Assembly (NCBI GenBank): GCA_913055805.1
Contig: CAJXLF010000002.1
Coordinates: forward strand, 411,502 to 475,501
DNA from: an uncultured Salinisphaerales bacterium
GTDB taxonomy: Bacteria > Pseudomonadota > Gammaproteobacteria > Nevskiales > CAJXLF01
DNA: 64,000 nucleotides
Reading direction: 5' to 3'
Numbering within the stretch: position 1 is the stretch's first letter; each line of letters begins with the position of its first letter. Positions 58,414 to 64,000 of this stretch are shown here, one piece after another. The translations under genes and the position numbers were made by a program. The notes beneath the pieces were generated by a model that was not told where the DNA came from, searched no databases, and saw only the letters and a list, made by a program, of their open reading frames with translations.

Positions 58414-59307
58414 TTATTTGCCCACAGGCAGGCGGACATTATCCTCCCCCTGCAGATGCAACTCTGTCTCGTCCTGCGGGTCCCAGGCGGGCGGCATGAC
58501 AAAGTACAGTAACTTGTTCTTCCAATGCCTGGCTGCGGACACATGCTGAAACAGAGCCGCCCATTCGTGGAATGCGATCCATAACGGATTGCGGCTTGTG
58601 AATTCCTTGCGCAGTCCGTAGACCACTTTCGCGTTTTCAGGCTCAAAGGTGCCGAACAAACGATCCCAGATAATGAAAATACCTGCGTAGTTGCGGTCAA
58701 CGTACTCGTCATTGGCGCCATGATGCACACGGTGGTGCGAAGGTGTATTCATCACAGCCTCGAACCAGCGCGGCATTTTGCCCACCATCTCGGTATGCAC
58801 CCAGAATTGGTAAAGCAGATTGGCTGCGTGGGCCAGAACAATAGTCAAAGGCTCGAAACCCAGCAGCACGAGAGGTATCAGAAACCAGGTATGAAAGAAA
58901 GGACTGGTCCAGGATTGCCGCAATGCAGTTGAATAATTGAAATAGACACTGGAGTGGTGATTTACATGCGCTGCCCAGCCCATGCGGGTGCGATGGCCAA
59001 AGCGATGAAACCAGTAATAGGTAAAATCCTCGGCAATCACCAGCAGCAACCAGTACCACCAGGCCGTCACATCCAGCTCGAACAGATGGAACGAGTAGAA
59101 AAGGTAGAGAATGCCCAGGGACAGGGTTTTCCAGCCTGCGGTCACCACCAGATTGCCGATACCCATGCTCAGGCTGGCGGCAGCATCGCTGCGTTCATAA
59201 CCCATGAAGTCCTGCCGGCCGGCACGGCGCCGCAGGTGCATCATTCCCAGTTCCAGCAATATGAAACTCAGAAAAATCGGAATCGCCCAGTAGATGATGC
59301 CCGGCAT
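58414..59307 (-). CDS. Sterol desaturase / fatty acid hydroxylase family membrane protein
   Basis: This 297-residue integral membrane di-iron oxygenase has histidine boxes HRFGH near residue 100, HVNHH near 113, and HHRVHHG near 197. Several hydrophobic helices lie in the first 160 residues, starting IYWAIPIFLSFILLELGMM. Family members hydroxylate or desaturate sterols, carotenoids, sphingoid or alkylglycerol lipids; the substrate here is not determined. It is monocistronic by appearance, between tig and the LysM transglycosylase gene. Confidence 0.85.
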   Translation of the reverse strand: MPGIIYWAIPIFLSFILLELGMMHLRRRAGRQDFMGYERSDAAASLSMGIGNLVVTAGWKTLSLGILYLFYSFHLFELDVTAWWYWLLLVIAEDFTYYWFHRFGHRTRMGWAAHVNHHSSVYFNYSTALRQSWTSPFFHTWFLIPLVLLGFEPLTIVLAHAANLLYQFWVHTEMVGKMPRWFEAVMNTPSHHRVHHGANDEYVDRNYAGIFIIWDRLFGTFEPENAKVVYGLRKEFTSRNPLWIAFHEWAALFQHVSAARHWKNKLLYFVMPPAWDPQDETELHLQGEDNVRLPVGK

Positions 59308-59376
59308 AGCGTTCTCCCGCCCGCTGTTTCAGCCAAGTCTATGCTGTTACCCAGGCAACACAAGCAGCGCGCATCT

Positions 59377-61086
59377 TCAGCCTGAAGGTATTTTCAGCAC
59401 CTGGCCGACGCGAATATTGGAACCACGCAGCCCGTTAGCGGCCTGAATGGCGCTGACTGAACTGCCGTAACTGCGCGCTATCGAACTCAACGTCTGTCCC
59501 GAGCGAACCCGGTGGGAAACATACCCTCTGCTGCCGCTGGGGATACGCAGCTGCTGACCAACGCGCAGACTCCGCACATTCTGAATATTATTCGCCTGCT
59601 TCAACGCCGTAACGCTGGTGCCATGACGTCTGGCAATGGAGGACAGTGTGTCTCCACGCTGGACTTCATAGCGTCCGGAGGACGAAGTACTCCGCGACTG
59701 AGAGGGCGCCGACTTGCTGCTTGTCGCTACCATACTGGCGCTGCCGCCGCCCTTGGGTGGCACTTTCAGCACCTGGCCAATACGAATGCGGCTGTTACGC
59801 AAACCGTTGGCGCTCATAACCGCGCTTGTACTGCTGCCATAGCGGCTGGCTATGGTACTGACCGTTTCACCCCGGCGTACGCGATGGTGTATGTAGTAAT
59901 GTCGCTGGCTGCGATGCAGATCGTTACTACCCAGTGAGGCGTACTTGCGTTCGAAATAGGCCTTGCGTCCGGCTGGCACGCGAATCGCGTATTGCGGCGG
60001 CACTCGCATCTTGCCTTCGCGCACCGGCGTCAAAAAAGCCGGGTTGAGTTCGGCGAACTGGGTCGTATTCAGGCCCGAGAGACGCGCCAGGGTGGAAAAG
60101 GCCACATAGTGACGCGGTCTGACGATTTCAAACTTGAGGGGCGCCTCACGTTGCAGCGTACCGAAATATTTACGCTGATTGGCTTCCACATCCACCGCAC
60201 CCATGAAAGAGGTGTAGAAATTCCGTGAGGCAAAACCAAAGCGTTTGCCATTGTAGCGTTTGACGATTTTATCAATACCGCCGCCCCCAACGCTCTGTAC
60301 AGCACGTCTCATGCCATTACGGCCGTGGTTGTAGGCTGTTACTGCCAACCCCCAGTCCTGCAACATGGCGTAATCATCTTTCAGATGCCGTGCGGCCGCG
60401 CGTGTCGCCAGCCAGGGATCGCGCCGGTCGTCAACGATCTCGTTATTACGCAGGCCATAGATTCGCGCAGATGACGGCATGAACTGCCATATGCCCGCAG
60501 CGGCGACCTTGGAATAGGCTTCGAGATTGAAACTGGACTCCACGAAAGGCAGGCGGGTCAACTGGGTGGGCATACCCTCCTGGCGGAAAATCTCTTCCAT
60601 ATGCGGCAGATAACGGCCGGAAATGACGATGGCCTTGGCCATGCGCTCCTTCAGCCCGCCCTGCCCCCGCATACGGCTGGCGGCGTTACGAAACTTGTTG
60701 GGACTGCGGAAATTCGCATACAGGCCACGCAGGCGCAATTCGTCACGCGAAAGACCCGAGGTATTGCCGCCGGCACGATGCAGTTTCTCCAGCATGACGC
60801 GAACCTGCGCCTTGCCCTTGTTCTCCAGCGCCCGCTTTTCGCGATAAAACTGCGCATCACTCATACCCTGACGCTTGAGCGGGCGCGCATCCACCACCAT
60901 GAAAATCTTGTAGGGATAACGCGCATCGTGCAACACGACCTGATCTTCGGAATACTGCCCGAAAATCTTGGCCCAGAATTGAATCTGCGGCTCCAGAGAC
61001 GCCGGGCGCGGAAAGTTCGCTGCCTGCGCCTTGGTTGCCGAAGTCGCTGAATAGAAGAGAATGAAAAAGACGAATAATCGCTTCAA
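59377..61086 (-). CDS. Lytic transglycosylase with three LysM domains (MltD-like), UUG start
   Basis: This is a second MltD-type murein hydrolase, 569 residues long. It has a signal peptide without a lipobox (RLFVFFILFYSATSATKAQA), so it is probably soluble and periplasmic. The SLT domain has Glu183 in PFVESSFNLEA, then GIWQFMPSSARIYGL and TAYNHGRNGMRRAVQ. Three LysM repeats lie at about residues 400, 470 and 522, each starting H/YxVxxG(D/E/Q)T and separated by Ser-rich linkers. The start is a TTG at 61086 with AAGGA 8 nt upstream; no ATG upstream fits. It differs from the lipoprotein mltD at 44230 by anchor type and LysM number. Confidence 0.9.
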   Translation of the reverse strand: MKRLFVFFILFYSATSATKAQAANFPRPASLEPQIQFWAKIFGQYSEDQVVLHDARYPYKIFMVVDARPLKRQGMSDAQFYREKRALENKGKAQVRVMLEKLHRAGGNTSGLSRDELRLRGLYANFRSPNKFRNAASRMRGQGGLKERMAKAIVISGRYLPHMEEIFRQEGMPTQLTRLPFVESSFNLEAYSKVAAAGIWQFMPSSARIYGLRNNEIVDDRRDPWLATRAAARHLKDDYAMLQDWGLAVTAYNHGRNGMRRAVQSVGGGGIDKIVKRYNGKRFGFASRNFYTSFMGAVDVEANQRKYFGTLQREAPLKFEIVRPRHYVAFSTLARLSGLNTTQFAELNPAFLTPVREGKMRVPPQYAIRVPAGRKAYFERKYASLGSNDLHRSQRHYYIHHRVRRGETVSTIASRYGSSTSAVMSANGLRNSRIRIGQVLKVPPKGGGSASMVATSSKSAPSQSRSTSSSGRYEVQRGDTLSSIARRHGTSVTALKQANNIQNVRSLRVGQQLRIPSGSRGYVSHRVRSGQTLSSIARSYGSSVSAIQAANGLRGSNIRVGQVLKIPSG

Positions 61087-61171
61087 AACCCGAATCCTTG
61101 ATCTCCAAGACCCCGCCGCAATCCGAGCTTCGCGGCTTAGTATCGTTTAGCGAGCGATGCTACTGAACTGC

Positions 61172-61195
61172 CTGACATTGGGCAATGCATGTCAG
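61172..61195. promoter_or_regulatory. Inverted repeat upstream of the LysM transglycosylase gene
   Basis: CTGACAT (61172-61178) and ATGTCAG (61189-61195) form a perfect inverted repeat with a 10-nt spacer, about 90 bp before the TTG start at 61086. It could be an operator. The rest of the 61087-61328 gap shows no gene. Confidence 0.3.
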
Positions 61196-61328
61196 ACAGC
61201 TAGGCTGCAAAAAGAAAACTTTCCCATGCCGAACAAGCCACTACGGGGCATATTAAAAGTGAGTGACGGACCAGACACCCAACCGCATGCGCGAATTGCG
61301 CGGACCTGCAGGCAGCGGACAGACGGCC

Positions 61329-61363
61329 AAAAAAAGAGGCCCCGCCGAAGCGGGGCCTCTTGT
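61329..61363 (-). terminator. Rho-independent terminator of the ompA-lipoprotein operon
   Basis: AAGAGGCCCCGC and GCGGGGCCTCTT form a 12-bp stem with a 4-nt loop, followed on the minus strand by TTTTTTT. It lies 15 nt after the lipoprotein stop codon. Confidence 0.93.
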
Positions 61364-61378
61364 TCTAACGCCCTTCTC

Positions 61379-62527
61379 TTAGAGAGAGAGTGGGGGCAGG
61401 AATGCCCCGCCGGTAGAACTGGCTGCCGGGCATTCCGTACCCGCAAGCCCACCTACCAGTACTGGTCCCAGAACCGGGATAGAGCACAGTGCGCCGGGGT
61501 CAAGCGGCAGATCACCGCCACCACCACCGCCGTCATCACAGCTACTACCGGCGGCACCAACCAACACCGGACCAAGAGTCGGGATAGCGCACAATGCCGC
61601 TGGATCCAGCGGACTTCCTCCACCGCCACCGCCTCCATCGCAACTACCACCGGCAGCCGTGACCAACTGCTCACCAAGCACCGGAATAACACAAAGCTGA
61701 GCCGGATCCAGGAAATCAGCAGGGTTCGGGGCACCGCCACCACCACCGGAACAGGCGCCACCGGCACCCTCCACGATAGCAGCACCCAGCACCGGAATAG
61801 CACACAACTGCGCCAGCTGATCTGTAGGTAGCGGACTACCGCCACCGCCACCACCGCCGCAGTCGGCACCGGCACCTTCAGCAAGCAATGGCCCTAACAC
61901 AGGCACCGCGCAAAGCTGTTCAACAGGCAAAGGTGATCCACCCATACCGCCATCGCCTGTACAACTGCCACCTGCTGCGCCTACTACTGCCTCACCCAGA
62001 ACCGGAATGACGCAAAGCGCGGTGGGATCCAGGGCGGTGCCACCACCGCCGCCACCGCCACCGCCGCCACCGCCAGTACAGGCCGCAATCGCGTCCTGGT
62101 CACCGGAGAGCGCCAGCAAGGCGTTAGGTACGTTCTCGCCCAGGGACGTCAAGCCATCGGCCAGAGCACCGGCAGCCTCTTCGAACGTCGCCGGATCGAA
62201 TTCCTGCGACTGCAAGGCATCGAGCAGGGCCTGAACCAGCGTATCCGGACCATCCAGCACGTCATTCAGGGTCGGGTCCAGACACTGAACCAGACCTTCC
62301 AGCGGCGTACCGGCCAGCACGTCACCCAGCTCATCCACCAGGTCTGTAACCGTACACTGCGCACCGTCCAATACCTGTCCTTCCGGACAATCGCCGTCAC
62401 CGTCACCGTCGCCGTCACCAATCACGTTGCCGTTGCCGTCAACGCTGTTGGTGTCCGTCGAACAGCCGGCCAGCCCCAGGCTAAACGCCACCAGGCCAAT
62501 CAGAATCAATCTCTTGAACAATTCCAT
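61379..62527 (-). CDS. Lipoprotein with six C-x16-C glycine-linked modules, unknown function
   Basis: No known family is recognised. The 382-residue precursor has a lipoprotein signal with lipobox LAGC (Cys22), then an Asp/Gly run (GDGDGDGDGDC, residues 37-47) and a domain with Cys at 47, 58, 82 and 150. Twelve consecutive glycines follow (152-163). Six modules of 34-37 residues make up the rest, each of the form LC(A/V/S)IPVLGxxLVxxAGxxC followed by GGGGGG and a PLD or PLP linker. Module Cys pairs are 172/189, 206/223, 242/259, 279/296, 313/330 and 348/366, all C-x16-C except the last (x17). A consensus AGGAGGTG lies 5 nt before the ATG, 17 nt downstream of the OmpA gene. A surface or periplasmic structural role is likely but unproven. 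Confidence 0.85.
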   Translation of the reverse strand: MELFKRLILIGLVAFSLGLAGCSTDTNSVDGNGNVIGDGDGDGDGDCPEGQVLDGAQCTVTDLVDELGDVLAGTPLEGLVQCLDPTLNDVLDGPDTLVQALLDALQSQEFDPATFEEAAGALADGLTSLGENVPNALLALSGDQDAIAACTGGGGGGGGGGGGTALDPTALCVIPVLGEAVVGAAGGSCTGDGGMGGSPLPVEQLCAVPVLGPLLAEGAGADCGGGGGGGSPLPTDQLAQLCAIPVLGAAIVEGAGGACSGGGGGAPNPADFLDPAQLCVIPVLGEQLVTAAGGSCDGGGGGGGSPLDPAALCAIPTLGPVLVGAAGSSCDDGGGGGGDLPLDPGALCSIPVLGPVLVGGLAGTECPAASSTGGAFLPPLSL

Positions 62528-62544
62528 GTCTCACCTCCTGCCAG

Positions 62545-63609
62545 TTACTGAGACAGAATCCGGAATTCGACGCGGCGATTCAGCTCGCGCCCTTCCGGCG
62601 TATCGTTAGTCGCAATCGGCTGACTTTCGCCGTATCCCACAGCGGTCAGGTTGTCACCGTTCGCACCATTCTCAACGAGATAGTCACGCACGGAGTTCAT
62701 GCGACGCTCGGACAAGCCCTGGTTGTAAGCTTCCGGGCCGGTGCTGTCGGTATGACCGGCCAGTTCCACCTTCATGCTCGGCTGACCTTTCAGGGTCTCC
62801 AGTGCAGCATCCAGGATTCTACGGGCATTGGCATCCAGCTCAGCCTTGTCGAACTCGAAGTTCACGCCCTTGAGTTCGAAAGTCTGCTTGATGGCGCAAC
62901 CCACCTTGTCCACCTTGAGGCCCTTGATGGTTCCCGGGCACTCGTCAATGCCATCAACCACACCGTCACCATCGCTATCGGCAGGAGGCGCGGGCGGCGG
63001 CGGTGGCGGTGGCGGTAACTCCACCGGCTTCGCGGTCAATGGGGTCTGGAAGCCCAGGGCAACACGCCAGTCGCCGGGGCTGTCATTACCGTTGTTATCG
63101 TCGTTGTGATACAGGTAGCGGGCTTCGGTGCGGAACGCCGTGCCATGCTCATTGAGCACTTTCAGCAAACCGACACCAGCGTTGACGGTCAGATGAATAT
63201 GATCGTCGGGCTCGCGTTCCTCGTTGGTGGCGCCCAGGCCCAGCAGGCCAAACGGCGACCAGCCATCACGGTCGAGGAACCACAACCAGTCGTAACCCAG
63301 GGTCAACTGCCAGTCATGTGCGTTCTGCACACCGGCCCGGTCACCCTCGAGTACTGAATAGGTCAGAGAGAACTCAGTGTTCACGCGCTCGGATTTCTGC
63401 GAACCCAGCAGCAACATGACACTGTAGCCATCGTCATACTGATAGGCTGGCGCACGACCGTCTTCGTCAGCACCGATATAACCGCCAAGCACACCCATAT
63501 AGGTGCGGTCGTCGATCTCGCCCTCTCCCTCTTCTGCAAACGCCACCGGCGCTTGCGCCATCATGGCCGCCATTCCTAGCGCCACAAACAGATGTCGTGT
63601 CGTCTTCAT
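62545..63609 (-). CDS. OmpA/OprF-family outer membrane protein
   Basis: This 354-residue precursor has a signal peptide (ending AQAPVAFAEE), an N-terminal beta-barrel of about residues 35-200, and a proline hinge (run of eight Pro, about 207-214). A thrombospondin-3-like Ca-binding segment DSDGDGVVDGIDECPGT follows, then the C-terminal OmpA peptidoglycan-binding domain with FEFDKAELD, ELAGHTDSTG and ELNRRVEFRI. The barrel motif YLYHNDDNNGNDSPGDW resembles the OmpA family in Oceanospirillales/Alteromonadales. It is followed in operon by the repeat lipoprotein. AAGGGA precedes the ATG, and a TTGACA promoter lies upstream. Confidence 0.92.
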   Translation of the reverse strand: MKTTRHLFVALGMAAMMAQAPVAFAEEGEGEIDDRTYMGVLGGYIGADEDGRAPAYQYDDGYSVMLLLGSQKSERVNTEFSLTYSVLEGDRAGVQNAHDWQLTLGYDWLWFLDRDGWSPFGLLGLGATNEEREPDDHIHLTVNAGVGLLKVLNEHGTAFRTEARYLYHNDDNNGNDSPGDWRVALGFQTPLTAKPVELPPPPPPPPAPPADSDGDGVVDGIDECPGTIKGLKVDKVGCAIKQTFELKGVNFEFDKAELDANARRILDAALETLKGQPSMKVELAGHTDSTGPEAYNQGLSERRMNSVRDYLVENGANGDNLTAVGYGESQPIATNDTPEGRELNRRVEFRILSQ

Positions 63610-63673
63610 GCCATTTCCCTTGTTATCCCTCTGGGCTCAATAGACCACTGCCCCGCGAGCGGCCTGAACGTAC

Positions 63674-63702
63674 ATATTCGAAAGTCCAGAGCCAGATGTC
63701 AA
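63674..63702 (-). promoter_or_regulatory. Probable sigma-70 promoter of the ompA-lipoprotein operon
   Basis: On the minus strand a perfect TTGACA (63697-63702) is followed after 17 nt by GAATAT (63674-63679), about 65 nt before the ompA ATG. The remaining sequence from 63703 to 63883 contains A/T-rich stretches near 63710-63745 but no gene. Confidence 0.6.
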
Positions 63703-63883
63703 TCCTATTTGTAAGATATTTCTGCATTTTTTTACTGCATTCATGACCCACAAGAGCCACAAGGTGTGTGGAAAGGGGTGCCAAGCCACTGACACCGGCA
63801 GACCGAGACCCGGATTCCCAGCCCGATTTCTGCAGGTGGACAGCGACACAGACAGGCCATAGAAAGAAAAATGCAAAAAACGC

Positions 63884-63912
63884 TTGAGCCCTTGGACGGG
63901 CCTCTCTATAAT
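63884..63912 (+). promoter_or_regulatory. Promoter of tRNA-Ala
   Basis: TTGAGC (63884-63889) and TATAAT (63907-63912) are separated by 17 nt. A GC-rich discriminator (GCGCGCC) follows, typical of stringently controlled stable RNA promoters. Confidence 0.8.
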
Positions 63913-63925
63913 GCGCGCCTCCTGT

Positions 63926-64000
<75 letters not shown>

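Noticed and set aside
61440..62080. Repetitive DNA that could look like a CRISPR or minisatellite
   Set aside because: The period is about 105 bp, in frame, and encodes the Gly-rich modules of the lipoprotein; there are no spacers or cas genes.

Overview
This is a chromosomal segment of a moderately GC-rich, Gram-negative gammaproteobacterium. It encodes LptFG, OmpA-like and lipoprotein genes, FabI, HU and the tig-clpP-clpX-lon-hupB-ppiD protease block in the usual gammaproteobacterial order. It does not look enteric. The pcnB-folK-dNK-panB-panC-panD-pgi run and the olsBA pair resemble Pseudomonadales/Oceanospirillales, and MutL carries an endonuclease-type DxHAxxExxxxE motif, which is typical of lineages without MutH. 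No phage, transposon or CRISPR array is visible. Species cannot be named from the sequence alone.

Layout. 1-12.9 kb (minus strand) is housekeeping: pcnB, folK, a deoxynucleoside kinase, panB, panC, panD, pgi, nnr, tsaE, amiC, mutL, miaA. 12.9-13.25 kb holds a decayed tRNA-Glu copy and an intact tRNA-Glu(CUC), exactly 180 bp apart. 13.4-22.1 kb is an accessory lipid/small-molecule block: Baeyer-Villiger-type flavin monooxygenase, glycosyltransferase, fatty acid desaturase, crotonase-fold protein, SRPBCC protein, alpha/beta hydrolase and a lipoprotein penicillin-acylase-family enzyme. 22.1-27.9 kb is a phosphate-stress block: olsB-olsA (ornithine lipid), a small membrane protein, ppx and ppk. 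PhoB-box-like direct repeats lie in front of olsB and ppk. 28-35.7 kb has an RDD protein, lptG/lptF and pepA-holC-valS. 35.7-41.4 kb has a patatin and a MoxR-DUF58-transglutaminase operon. 41.4-45.9 kb is the dnaQ-rnhA-methyltransferase / gloB-mltD block. 45.9-49.4 kb has fabI, an HTTM membrane protein and a dicarboxylate/amino-acid symporter. 49.4-58.2 kb is ppiD, tRNA-Asp, tRNA-Val, hupB, lon, clpX, clpP and tig. 58.4-64 kb has a fatty acid hydroxylase, a LysM lytic transglycosylase and an OmpA-family gene in operon with an unusual lipoprotein built of six C-x16-C modules. A tRNA-Ala runs off the right edge.

The least familiar element is the lipoprotein at 61379-62527. It has its own consensus Shine-Dalgarno, sits 17 nt after the OmpA gene, and the pair is bounded by a good promoter and a strong terminator. 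Other points of interest are three genes with probable non-AUG starts (pcnB AUU, holC CUG, the second mltD-like gene UUG), a sigma-32-like promoter before lon, mutually exclusive hairpins between clpP and clpX, and the coherent Pho-type control of ornithine lipid and polyphosphate genes. All functions are inferred from protein and DNA motifs read by eye; no database search was run.
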